A stretch of 16,636 bases of DNA from NCBI GenBank assembly GCA_947628105.1, contig CANQYN010000015.1:1-16636 (forward strand), read 5' to 3'. Positions 1 through 6,898 of this stretch are shown here, one piece after another. A program made the translations under genes and the position numbers. The stretch comes from an uncultured Bacilli bacterium (lineage in GTDB: Bacteria; Bacillota_I; Bacilli_A; RF39; UBA660). Position 1 is the stretch's first letter, and the number at the start of each line of letters is the position of its first letter. The notes beneath the pieces are model-generated. The model searched no databases. It was not told the DNA's origin and saw only the letters and a program-made list of their open reading frames with translations.

Positions 1-6
1 TAGATT

Positions 7-27
7 TTGGTAGTTGGTTGGTAGTTG
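7..27. repeat. Short direct repeat, TTGGTAGTTG twice
   Basis: The 10-mer TTGGTAGTTG occurs at 7-16 and again at 18-27, a period of 11. It lies at the edge of the window beyond the candidate RNA terminator at 79-111. Its role is unknown; it may be part of a leader or coding sequence that continues off the left edge. Confidence 0.5.
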
Positions 28-51
28 AAAGCATTATTTTATAAAAATCAA

Positions 52-73
52 AAATTACAAAGCCCCGTAATTT
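52..73. repeat. Inverted repeat with a G/C-rich loop
   Basis: AAATTAC (52-58) pairs with GTAATTT (67-73) around an 8-base loop that reads GGGGCTTT on the minus strand. On that strand the stem is followed by a T-rich run, so it could be a weak second terminator behind the one at 79-111. The GGGG loop is complementary to the CCCCC run at 116-120 (minus strand), so a loop contact in one transcript is possible if read-through occurs. That contact is inference. Confidence 0.4.
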
Positions 74-78
74 CAAAC

Positions 79-111
79 AAAAAACAAAAATGAGCCAGCT
101 TTCGCTGACTC
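79..111 (-). terminator. Rho-independent terminator with GAAA tetraloop
   Basis: On the minus strand an 8-bp stem (111-104 with 99-92, including one G-U pair) closes a GAAA tetraloop and is followed by ATTTTTGTTTTTT. The stem is better on the minus strand than on the plus strand, where the G-U pair becomes a C-A mismatch, so the direction is clear. It ends either the candidate small RNA just upstream or the engB-recG transcript. Confidence 0.8.
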
Positions 112-126
112 TTCAGGGGGTTTTGG

Positions 127-160
127 TGACGTTCTCATATTGAATGCGATAAGAACGTCA
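127..160 (-). repeat. Nine-base inverted repeat, probable RNA hairpin
   Basis: TGACGTTCT (127-135) and AGAACGTCA (152-160) are perfect complements separated by 16 bases. The right arm touches the 20-bp palindrome at 160-179, so the two structures would stack end to end in RNA. Confidence 0.7.
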
Positions 161-179
161 GCGTGAATACATTCACGCT
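160..179. promoter_or_regulatory. Twenty-base palindrome, possible operator
   Basis: AGCGTGAAT (160-168) and ATTCACGCT (171-179) form a perfect 9-bp inverted repeat with a 2-base centre. It directly follows the -10 box at 180-185 on the minus strand and covers the predicted start site. That is a classic position for a repressor site, while a 2-base loop is too tight for a good RNA hairpin. No regulator gene is visible in the window. It could also be read as the first hairpin of a longer RNA. Confidence 0.5.
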
Positions 180-207
180 ATTATAAGTATATAGTAAATT
201 TTTCCAA
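180..207 (-). promoter_or_regulatory. Predicted SigA promoter for the small RNA
   Basis: On the minus strand TTGGAA (207-202) and a perfect TATAAT (185-180) are separated by 16 bases. It lies about 28 bases past the recG stop, so it would serve only what lies downstream of recG. Confidence 0.5.
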
Positions 208-235
208 AAGTCTAGTAGTTTTGATAAATTTTATT

Positions 236-2221
236 TTAAGCTTGAATAATACTGTCAAGTAAGATGGATAACATCTTATCATCTTTTTCGATATCATGAT
301 TTTTTAAATAAGCTAAGCTATCCTCTTTGGCTCTCAATAAAAGATTATAATCACGTTTTAAATCAGCTAAGTGAAAAGTCATGTCACCACTTTGTCTAAC
401 TCCAAATAAATCTCCACTTCCCCGAAGTTTGAAATCTTCTTCACTAATTTTAAAACCGTCGTTTGTTTTTGACAATATCTCTAATCGTTTGGTATCTCGA
501 TTACTAATTAAAATGCAATAAGACTGAAATTCGCTTCTTCCTACTCTTCCACGTAATTGATGAAGAGCCGAAAGTCCAAACCGATAACTGTCAAAAATGA
601 CCATCATCGTCGCATTTTTTACGTCAATTCCTACTTCTATGACAGTGGTACTGATTAAAATTTGTATTTCATTTTCTTGAAATTGGTTCATAATATTTTC
701 TTTTTCAGTATCTTTCATTTTTCCATGTAACACACCAATATGATATAATTTTCCAAAAGCTAAATTCATTTTTTCTTCTAAATGATGAACATTCTCAAAA
801 TCAGAATTTTCACTTTCTTCAATCAATGGTGCTACAACATATATTTGATGATGAAGTTGTAATTGCTCATACATTGCCTGTAAAACATCTTTAATATCTT
901 TTTCTCCCTTGATAGACGTTATTATTTCTTTTCTCCCATTAGGCATTGTTTTTATATTTGAAATATCCATATCTCCATATAAAGTTAAAGCATACGTCCT
1001 AGGAATTGGGGTCGCACTCATATAAAGAACATCTGGCGTATACCCTTTATTTTTTAAATTACTTCTTTGATTAACTCCAAAACGATGTTGCTCATCGGTA
1101 ATAACTAATCCTAAATTTTGATAAATAACATCATCAGTAAATAAAGCATGAGTCCCAACTATAACATCAATTTCTCCGTTCTTTAACCGTGAAAGCAGTT
1201 CCTTTCTTTCTTTTACTTTCATCTTTCCCGTTAATAAAGCACTCTTTATTCCAAATTTTTCATAAAATTTATTTAATGTTTCATAATGCTGTTTGGCAAG
1301 AATTTCAGTAGGCGCCATTAAAGCACTTTGATATCCACTTAGATAATTAATATAAATCGCTACAATAGATACAACCGTTTTCCCACTACCAACATCTCCT
1401 TGTATCAATCGATTCATTCTTTTTGGACTGATCAAATCTAGATAAATATCGTCGATTGCCTTTTGTTGATCATGCGTTAATGAAAAAGGCAAAGAGTCAA
1501 TAAAAAGTTTTACCTTTTTTTCATCTATCTTACGTTTTAGCCCTAACGTAATACTTTTATTAGCGATTAAATAATTCATCTTTAACATAAATAAAAATAA
1601 CTCTTCATATTTTAACCTTGTTCTTGCTTTTTTTAATGATTCGATCTCATTCGGATGATGAATAATTTTTATCGCATCCATCTTTGATAAAAAATGATAT
1701 TGAGAAATAATTTCGTTAGGAAGATAATCTTCTACTTCTAAATTTAACGATAAACAAGCAGTAATCCATTTTTGAATACTTGAATTACTTAGCCCATATG
1801 TCGTATGATAAATTGGCTCAATCGTTTCCCTTTCAAGTTTTCCAAAACGAATTTCACTAGCTACTATCATATTATGTTTTAAATCCCATTTCCCAATTAT
1901 AGTAAGAGATTTTCCAACAGTTAAATTTCTTTTTAGAAAAGCTCGGTTAAAAATGGTTACTCCTACTATTTTGGCTCCTATATTAAAACGAAAAGATAAC
2001 TTATTTAATTTTTTATTAATATAAAATACTTTGGGAAAATCTTCAATTACTCCATCTATAATAATGGTATCATGATCTTCTAGAGTATTAATATTACTTC
2101 TTTTAATAAAATTATATCGGAAAGGATAAAAAGTCATCAGATCTTCTAATGACTCTATTTTTAATTTATGTAACAAAGCTATATTTTTTGGCCCTAATCC
2201 TTTTAAAAATGCTAGTTCCAT
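236..2221 (-). CDS. recG: ATP-dependent DNA helicase RecG
   Basis: RecG is a superfamily 2 helicase that regresses stalled replication forks and moves branched DNA for repair. The protein has an N-terminal wedge/OB-fold region (about residues 1-240), then two helicase lobes. Visible motifs are Walker A GDVGSGKT at 275-282, the DEQH Walker B box, the MSATPIPRT motif and the C-terminal GRVGRS motif. Length from ATG 2221 is 661 residues, close to the roughly 680 of the family. That ATG has AGGTGG four bases upstream; a longer frame from a TTG at 2266 has no ribosome binding site and would overlap the previous gene. It follows the 159-residue unknown by 41 bases and is probably last in the engB operon. 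All key motifs are intact. Confidence 0.96.
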   Translation of the reverse strand: MELAFLKGLGPKNIALLHKLKIESLEDLMTFYPFRYNFIKRSNINTLEDHDTIIIDGVIEDFPKVFYINKKLNKLSFRFNIGAKIVGVTIFNRAFLKRNLTVGKSLTIIGKWDLKHNMIVASEIRFGKLERETIEPIYHTTYGLSNSSIQKWITACLSLNLEVEDYLPNEIISQYHFLSKMDAIKIIHHPNEIESLKKARTRLKYEELFLFMLKMNYLIANKSITLGLKRKIDEKKVKLFIDSLPFSLTHDQQKAIDDIYLDLISPKRMNRLIQGDVGSGKTVVSIVAIYINYLSGYQSALMAPTEILAKQHYETLNKFYEKFGIKSALLTGKMKVKERKELLSRLKNGEIDVIVGTHALFTDDVIYQNLGLVITDEQHRFGVNQRSNLKNKGYTPDVLYMSATPIPRTYALTLYGDMDISNIKTMPNGRKEIITSIKGEKDIKDVLQAMYEQLQLHHQIYVVAPLIEESENSDFENVHHLEEKMNLAFGKLYHIGVLHGKMKDTEKENIMNQFQENEIQILISTTVIEVGIDVKNATMMVIFDSYRFGLSALHQLRGRVGRSEFQSYCILISNRDTKRLEILSKTNDGFKISEEDFKLRGSGDLFGVRQSGDMTFHLADLKRDYNLLLRAKEDSLAYLKNHDIEKDDKMLSILLDSIIQA

Positions 2222-2262
2222 TCTACCACCTATTTTTATTATAGGGAACTTTTGTTCGTTAG

Positions 2263-2742
2263 TCAATCTATTTTTAATTTTTTTCCATAATTTTCTATCA
2301 TATTATTTTCATCACAATACACACTATCACACATCTCTAATAATTGACTCAAGGTTATCGTATTAATTTCCTTTTTTAATTTGCCATAAAGTTTATTATG
2401 ATAGAAATAAAAATCGAGTATCTTTTGAAATTGAGCTATTTCAATATCCTTCATCTCAAATAAAATATCCGTATCCTCATGTACATTAATTCTCATATCT
2501 ACTTGATTATCTAAATATTCTAAATAATCAAAATGTTCTTTATTAATTTTAATAATATAACCATAATTTTTATTTTCAAATACATCGATCAAATAATATC
2601 CAGAAACATTAATATCATAAAAATTTTTCAGTTTTAAAAATAATTTTTTAAAATATTCCTCTAGGTCAAAATCTAGTTTTTCTTGTAAATATATTCTAGT
2701 TAGATAAATCGTCATTTCATCGCTATCGATACACATTTTCAT
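2263..2742 (-). CDS. Hypothetical protein, 159 residues, between engB and recG
   Basis: I do not recognise a named family. The protein is acidic with mixed alpha/beta character and alternating hydrophobic stretches (for example YGYIIKI), and it has no signal peptide, membrane segment or obvious catalytic motif. It ends in a basic tail (GKKLKID). The start at ATG 2742 is preferred because GGGTGAT lies about five bases before it; an in-frame TTG twelve bases upstream has no such site. The stop is TGA. It lies 44 bases after engB and 41 before recG in the same direction, so co-transcription is likely. Its neighbours suggest a housekeeping role, but nothing in the sequence shows what it does. Confidence 0.8.
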   Translation of the reverse strand: MKMCIDSDEMTIYLTRIYLQEKLDFDLEEYFKKLFLKLKNFYDINVSGYYLIDVFENKNYGYIIKINKEHFDYLEYLDNQVDMRINVHEDTDILFEMKDIEIAQFQKILDFYFYHNKLYGKLKKEINTITLSQLLEMCDSVYCDENNMIENYGKKLKID

Positions 2743-2786
2743 GATATCACCCAATGTTATTGTATGAAAAAAGAACTATTATGTAC

Positions 2787-3368
2787 TTAAATAATTCTTT
2801 CTATCTTTTCATATATTTCTGCTTTTCCTTCTTTGGTAACATTAGAAAATACGACAAAGTCATCGCCTACTACTAATTCCAAATCATTTAAAATAATATT
2901 TCTTTGCATTTGATGTTTTGATATTCCTACTTTATCGCTTTTGGTCGCTACAATAGTAACAGGAATTTTATAATATTTTAAAAATTCGTACATCATAATA
3001 TCATCACTACTTGGTTTATGTCGAAAATCTATTAACATAAATACTTGTTTTAGGTTATTTCGATTTGTTAAATAGTCCTCCATCATTAAACCAAATTTTT
3101 TACGTTTTGTCTTCCCTAAATTAGCAAACCCATATCCGGGAGCATCTACTAAATAAAATTCATCATTTACTAAATAAAAATTAATTGTTTGAGTTTTTCC
3201 TGGATTAGAGGATGTTCGAGCGTAATTTTTTCGATTAATTAACGAATTAATAAAACTACTTTTCCCTACATTAGAACGTCCAACAAGTAAAAATTCTGGT
3301 TTTTCATCTGTTGGATATTGGCTTCTTCTAACAGCGCTTATTGTTAAATCGACAGAATTAATTTTCAT
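2787..3368 (-). CDS. engB: Ribosome biogenesis GTP-binding protein EngB/YsxC
   Basis: EngB (YsxC, YihA) is a small essential GTPase needed for assembly of the large ribosomal subunit. From ATG 3368 it has 193 residues, the usual size. All G motifs are present: G1 GRSNVGKS at 30-37, G2 within the NPGKTQT stretch, G3 DAPGYG, G4 TKSDK, and a G5-like SNVTKEG near the end. AAGGAGG precedes this ATG at good spacing; a longer frame running further upstream lacks support. It has its own promoter (3390-3418), set just past the terminator of the spoVA operon, so it is insulated from sporulation transcription. The 159-residue gene and recG follow. Confidence 0.96.
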   Translation of the reverse strand: MKINSVDLTISAVRRSQYPTDEKPEFLLVGRSNVGKSSFINSLINRKNYARTSSNPGKTQTINFYLVNDEFYLVDAPGYGFANLGKTKRKKFGLMMEDYLTNRNNLKQVFMLIDFRHKPSSDDIMMYEFLKYYKIPVTIVATKSDKVGISKHQMQRNIILNDLELVVGDDFVVFSNVTKEGKAEIYEKIERII

Positions 3369-3389
3369 ATGGACCTCCTTCTTATCTAA

Positions 3390-3418
3390 ATTATACACTT
3401 TACTTTTTCTTTTCGCAA
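3390..3418 (-). promoter_or_regulatory. SigA promoter for engB
   Basis: On the minus strand TTGCGA (3418-3413) and a perfect TATAAT (3395-3390) are separated by 17 bases. The predicted start leaves a short leader carrying AAGGAGG. It sits about 10 bases beyond the upstream terminator. Confidence 0.75.
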
Positions 3419-3427
3419 GGTTGACAT

Positions 3428-3460
3428 AAAAAAAGATATCACCATCTCTAGGATATCTTT
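3428..3460 (-). terminator. Terminator of the spoVA operon
   Basis: A perfect 9-bp stem, AAAGATATC with GATATCTTT (3432-3440 and 3452-3460), is followed on the minus strand by a run of seven T. The stem begins at the spoVAE stop codon. Confidence 0.88.
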
Positions 3461-3809
3461 AACTTTTTGGTTTAAAAATAAAACATAAAAAGAAAGAAAT
3501 AATGATAGCAGAAGTAATTCCTGAAGCAGTTAAATCAAACATTCCCATGATAAGGCCTATAAGACCATATTCACTTGCTTTTTCTAATCCTCCATGTATT
3601 AATAGATGGCCAAAACTAGTGATAGGAACAAGAGCTCCTCCCCCAGCCCATAAAATAATCTTATCATAAATACTAAAGATATCTAAAAAGGCGCCTAAAA
3701 TAACAAACATTGTTGTAATATGACCCGCTGTTAATTTAGTATGATCTAGTATTACCTGTCCTATTAAACAGATAATTCCAGCAAATAAAAAGGAATTTAT
3801 ATATATCAT
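3459..3809 (-). CDS. spoVAE: Stage V sporulation protein AE (SpoVAEB type)
   Basis: A small integral membrane protein of the SpoVA channel, which moves dipicolinic acid into the forespore and releases it at germination. The 116 residues are almost all hydrophobic, with about four membrane segments. The middle carries GGGALVPITSFGHLLIHGG, the glycine-rich stretch shared by SpoVAC and SpoVAE. Length fits SpoVAEB of Bacillus. GGAGGT lies six bases before the ATG inside the end of spoVAD, and the two genes overlap by 4 bases, so translation is coupled. A terminator follows at once; no spoVAEA or spoVAF follows. Confidence 0.92.
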   Translation of the reverse strand: MIYINSFLFAGIICLIGQVILDHTKLTAGHITTMFVILGAFLDIFSIYDKIILWAGGGALVPITSFGHLLIHGGLEKASEYGLIGLIMGMFDLTASGITSAIIISFFLCFIFKPKS

Positions 3810-4795
3810 TCGAAGACCTCCAAACTAATCGCATGAGCGATACTAGGAATTGTTTTTTTCTGATTTACTGCTGTCGCAGACATAAGGGCTCCCGTCGCAA
3901 TAATTAATATTTTTTTTAATTGTTTTTCTTTCATTTGATGAAATAAATACCCATATGTTACTAGCGGAAGACAAGCTGGTCCACTTCCCCCTGCATTGAC
4001 AGGTTGTCGTTTTAAATCAAAAATCATCGTCGCAGAATCTTCATAATTTTTCAGTTCAATATTATATGTTTTTTTCATATATTCTTTTAAAATATCTTTT
4101 CCATAAGCTCCTAAATCTCCACTATATACCATATCATAATAAGAAATATCTCTTCCTAAATCTTGTAAATGGCGATATAGGGTATCGGCACAAGCAGGAG
4201 CCATTACCGCTCCCATATGATAAGCATCCGTTATTCCAAAATCATTTACTCTCCCTATGGTAGCGCTCTCAATTTTAATATTTGTCTTTTCACTCGATAA
4301 AAAAGCACTGGCCCCTCCCGTAGTCGTAAAAGTGGTAGTCTTTGGTTTTGGTCCACCATATTCCACAGGATAACGGAACTGTTTTTCTGCTGAATTATTA
4401 TGAGAACTAACAGAACAAATACAATTTTTAATTTGTTGTTTTTCTATCATATTAGAGGCGATAATCAAACCTTCTACACTACTGGCACATGCACTATAAA
4501 TTCCTAAATACGGAATTCCTAATTGACTAGCCGCATAATTAGAAGAAATAATTTGATTCATCAAATCTCCTGAAATAAACAGGTCTACATCAGATATTGT
4601 TTTTTTTACCTTTTTTAATACCCCTTTTACACTATCGATAAGCAGTTTACTTTCCGCATCTTCAAACGTTTTTTGTTTTACATAAAAATCTTTTTTATGA
4701 GCATCAAAATAACTACCTAACGGCCCTTGATATTCATACGGCCCCACTATTGTATAAGTATCGTTAATAAATACATTTTTATATTGAAATGTCAT
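3806..4795 (-). CDS. spoVAD: Stage V sporulation protein AD
   Basis: SpoVAD is the soluble dipicolinate-binding subunit of the spore SpoVA complex, with a thiolase-like fold (similar to ketoacyl synthase III) but no known acyltransferase role. The 329-residue length matches the family (about 338). Visible features are the YSACASS segment at the position of the thiolase cysteine, TTTGGASAF in the middle, and NAGGSGPACLP near the C-terminus. It overlaps spoVAC by 4 bases (ATGA), with GGAGGT five bases before the start, and overlaps spoVAE in the same way. Tight coupling supports a fixed ratio of C, D and E subunits. Confidence 0.95.
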   Translation of the reverse strand: MTFQYKNVFINDTYTIVGPYEYQGPLGSYFDAHKKDFYVKQKTFEDAESKLLIDSVKGVLKKVKKTISDVDLFISGDLMNQIISSNYAASQLGIPYLGIYSACASSVEGLIIASNMIEKQQIKNCICSVSSHNNSAEKQFRYPVEYGGPKPKTTTFTTTGGASAFLSSEKTNIKIESATIGRVNDFGITDAYHMGAVMAPACADTLYRHLQDLGRDISYYDMVYSGDLGAYGKDILKEYMKKTYNIELKNYEDSATMIFDLKRQPVNAGGSGPACLPLVTYGYLFHQMKEKQLKKILIIATGALMSATAVNQKKTIPSIAHAISLEVFE

Positions 4796-5238
4796 ATGGC
4801 ACCTCCAAATAAAAGAAGACGAATAATTCCAAAAACATAGGCACTTACGACGCCAAAAATAATAACGGAACCAGTTAATTTAAACATGTTAGCCCCTAAT
4901 CCAGTAATCATCCCTTCTTTTCGATAATCCAATGCGGCACTCATCATAGCATGAGCAAAACCTGTAATAGGGACAAATAACCCTGCTCCAAATTTATGAA
5001 CTAATTTGTCAAAAAAACCAAAACAAGTAAAAAGGCATCCAAAAAAGATTAAAGTGATTATCATAAAACTACTTGCTTCTTTAGATGGTATTTCCAATAA
5101 GGAAGAATAAAAATCTATCAAGGCTTGACCAATTACTCCCATGATTCCCCCTGCTAAAAAGGCTAATGTTCCATTCCATAAATAATTTTCTTTTGGTTTA
5201 TTTTTTTCTACTAATTTTTGATATTGTTTTTGATCCAT
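4792..5238 (-). CDS. spoVAC: Stage V sporulation protein AC
   Basis: SpoVAC is a membrane subunit of the SpoVA dipicolinate channel; in Bacillus it behaves as a mechanosensitive channel. From ATG 5238 it has 148 residues (B. subtilis about 150). A short charged N-terminus (QKQYQKLVEKNKPKENY) leads into about four hydrophobic segments, with the conserved GAGLFVPITGFAHAM stretch in the third quarter. AGGAGG lies seven bases before the chosen start; a longer frame would run back into the promoter and terminator region. It opens the spoVAC-D-E unit. The A and B genes that precede it in Bacillus are not here; three unrelated genes fill that place. Confidence 0.94.
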   Translation of the reverse strand: MDQKQYQKLVEKNKPKENYLWNGTLAFLAGGIMGVIGQALIDFYSSLLEIPSKEASSFMIITLIFFGCLFTCFGFFDKLVHKFGAGLFVPITGFAHAMMSAALDYRKEGMITGLGANMFKLTGSVIIFGVVSAYVFGIIRLLLFGGAI

Positions 5239-5255
5239 AAAATACCTCCTGTTGT

Positions 5256-5284
5256 TATTATGCTTGTCATTTGAAGAGATATAC
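5256..5284 (-). promoter_or_regulatory. SigG/SigF-type promoter for spoVAC
   Basis: On the minus strand GTATA (5284-5280) and CATAATA (5262-5256) are separated by 17 bases. CATAATA fits the SigG -10 consensus CATnMTA perfectly; the -35 fits SigF better, and spacing is one short of the SigG norm. Known SigG control of spoVA makes this reasonable. The predicted start falls almost at the ribosome binding site, giving a leader of only about 11 bases. Confidence 0.55.
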
Positions 5285-5310
5285 AAAAAAATAGGCAAAA
5301 TGCCTATTTT
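5285..5310 (-). terminator. Terminator between the 134-residue gene and spoVAC
   Basis: A perfect 9-bp stem, AAAATAGGC with GCCTATTTT (5288-5296 and 5302-5310), has a 5-base loop and is followed by T on the minus strand. It overlaps the end of the 134-residue gene and separates the kinase cassette from spoVA transcription. Confidence 0.82.
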
Positions 5311-5708
5311 ACTTGATATCCAGAAGAATTAAATTTTAGTTGTTTCATTTTAAATAGTTTGGTTTCTAAATCATCATCTGGTGAAATTCCTGTAATTTTT
5401 TGTAAATATTGTTTTTTGGTACCATCAATGATTGTTTTTACTACATAATCAATTGTTTTGTCTTGTTGTTTTTCCGTTTGTTGATGCACTAAATAATATT
5501 GAAAATCATTCTTATTACAAATAATCAAACCATAAAATATATTTGCATTAAACAAGATAGTTACTTTTTTTTCAAAAGAATCAATATCCATTTGAAAAAT
5601 TTTAGGACAAATTTTTACTAATTCTTCTATATCTGTCAATTCACAACCTTGTTCTAACAAATATTGAACAATTGCTTGATAAATGTTTACATCAAAATTC
5701 TCTTGCAT
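5304..5708 (-). CDS. Hypothetical protein, 134 residues, partner of the HipA-like kinase
   Basis: No family is recognised with confidence. The protein looks soluble and mostly helical. Residues about 14-56 follow the pattern YLLEQG..LTDIEELVKICPKIF..DIDSFEKKVTILF..NI, which resembles one repeat of the helical mTERF type; this is a pattern impression only. Its N-terminus also resembles that of the 233-residue protein on the other side of the kinase. ATG 5708 is used because AGGAGG lies seven bases upstream; that site is made by the last codons of the kinase gene (AGG AGG TAG), only 4 bases away, so translation of the two is coupled. A terminator overlaps its end. Confidence 0.75.
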   Translation of the reverse strand: MQENFDVNIYQAIVQYLLEQGCELTDIEELVKICPKIFQMDIDSFEKKVTILFNANIFYGLIICNKNDFQYYLVHQQTEKQQDKTIDYVVKTIIDGTKKQYLQKITGISPDDDLETKLFKMKQLKFNSSGYQVK

Positions 5709-5712
5709 CAAT

Positions 5713-6813
5713 CTACCTCCTATAATTTTTATTAGCTTCTATAATTTGTGATATATTTTCTATATTTTGAGTCATTGCCGAAAGCAAATAACTTCTTAAT
5801 TCTTCTGGAAATATGTGTCCATTTTCCATTTCACAATCAGCTAATATATTTTTAACTCCATATTCTTGTAATTTCGTTACATACTGTTGTAACAATTCTA
5901 AAGTATCTTTATCAGAATGTTTTAAAAAGGTATCTAAGGATTGTAATTGATTTACTTTTTTATCACTCTTTTCTTTTTCTAAATAATCACTTTCATTAGC
6001 GGTCAATTGCATTTTAGAATGATATAATGCTTGAAAAATTCCTTTTTGTAATTTCGGTTTCTTTGAGGCAATTTTATTCTTTTTACTGTTAGTTAAAGTA
6101 GAATACTCTAATATTGTTTTTTCTCGATTTAAATTATACATATTAGAATTGTCTAATATAGGAGCCATTTTTACTTTTTTTTCACGATTAATAATGATGC
6201 CAAAATTCCAAACGTGTCGATCACCTTGTAATGTAATAACATCAAATAAATATATTTTTACCAAATCTTTCATTAAATTTTCAACAATCTCTTGCTTATC
6301 TGGATAATTTTGAAAATAAAGATCTAATATGGACCAGAGTGATTCTAAATTATTAAGTTTTTTTATCGAATTAGCTTCATCCACGCCATCGATATCATAA
6401 TTCTTTTTCGCTTCTTCTGTATGAATATATTTTCCTATTACATCTGATATAATTTCTCCAAAGGGGATATATCTTTCTCCATTTTCTAAAAAATTTTGAC
6501 TAATGATTCCAACACTATTTTCAAAATCATTTATATCTTTATCTTTATAATTAAACTTCGCGAGCATATAAGAAGCACAAGGGATTTCTAAGATATGAGC
6601 TATTTTTTGGGAAATAATTTCTCCGTAACCCTCATATAAGTTATCTTCGGTTTTCTTATACAAAAATTTATTATTTTTATAATAAAACCAAAACTTCTTT
6701 CTTTTTCCCACGGTTTCTAATTCAACGAATGGTTGTAAAAAAAAGCTTTTGTCTTCTAAGTGATATTCTTCTTCAAATAATTTTGTTAAATCTAATATTC
6801 CCTGATTTTGCAC
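5713..6813 (-). CDS. HipA/CtkA-like serine/threonine kinase
   Basis: A predicted protein kinase of the HipA fold, 366 residues from GTG 6813. The clearest signature is GDRHVWNFG with Asp198, Arg199, His200 and Asn203, matching the HipA-type catalytic loop (DRHxxN). It is followed by MAPILDN, where Asp221 fits the metal-binding Asp of the family. Further upstream, YGEIISQKIAHILEIP fits the helix with a conserved Glu seen in these kinases. It is shorter than E. coli HipA (about 440) and nearer to CtkA. The open frame extends 37 codons upstream to a TTG, but a SigA promoter lies within that part and AGGTGAT precedes the GTG, so the shorter form is preferred. It shares a message with the 134-residue gene. 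No HipB-like repressor is visible. Substrate unknown. Confidence 0.82.
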   Translation of the reverse strand: MQNQGILDLTKLFEEEYHLEDKSFFLQPFVELETVGKRKKFWFYYKNNKFLYKKTEDNLYEGYGEIISQKIAHILEIPCASYMLAKFNYKDKDINDFENSVGIISQNFLENGERYIPFGEIISDVIGKYIHTEEAKKNYDIDGVDEANSIKKLNNLESLWSILDLYFQNYPDKQEIVENLMKDLVKIYLFDVITLQGDRHVWNFGIIINREKKVKMAPILDNSNMYNLNREKTILEYSTLTNSKKNKIASKKPKLQKGIFQALYHSKMQLTANESDYLEKEKSDKKVNQLQSLDTFLKHSDKDTLELLQQYVTKLQEYGVKNILADCEMENGHIFPEELRSYLLSAMTQNIENISQIIEANKNYRR

Positions 6814-6829
6814 ATTATCACCTACGTTT

Positions 6830-6858
6830 ATTGTAGTATAAATAAAAAAATTTGTAAA
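6830..6858 (-). promoter_or_regulatory. SigA promoter for the HipA-like kinase
   Basis: On the minus strand TTTACA (6858-6853) and TACAAT (6835-6830), each 5 of 6 consensus, are separated by exactly 17 bases. The start would fall about 10 bases before GTG 6813, just at the ribosome binding site AGGTGAT. It suggests that kinase expression is not limited to the forespore. Confidence 0.7.
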
Positions 6859-6898
6859 GATACGCTCGAAAAATAGTTTTCCTAACAAAAAAATAGGA

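Larger units (their letters stand above)
79..174 (-). ncRNA. Candidate structured small RNA downstream of recG
   Basis: No open frame accounts for this stretch. A promoter-like sequence at 180-207 would start a transcript near 173-174. It would then contain a 9-bp hairpin, TGACGTTCT (minus 160-152) with AGAACGTCA (minus 135-127) around a 16-base loop. Next comes an unpaired C-rich segment with CCCCC at 116-120, then the GAAA-loop terminator. Length would be about 95 bases. It does not match an RNA family I recognise. The exposed C-run could pair with Shine-Dalgarno sequences, as the C-rich loops of some Firmicutes small RNAs do, but that is inference. It could instead be the 3' untranslated end of the recG transcript. 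Confidence 0.5.

Noticed and set aside
1..34. Possible start of a gene running off the left edge (ATG at 34, minus strand)
   Set aside because: Only 11 codons are visible and there is no ribosome binding site or promoter; too little to call.
79..180. tracrRNA or other known RNA class for the stretch after recG
   Set aside because: No anti-repeat, CRISPR array or cas gene is in the window, and the hairpins match no class I can name; kept only as an unclassified candidate.
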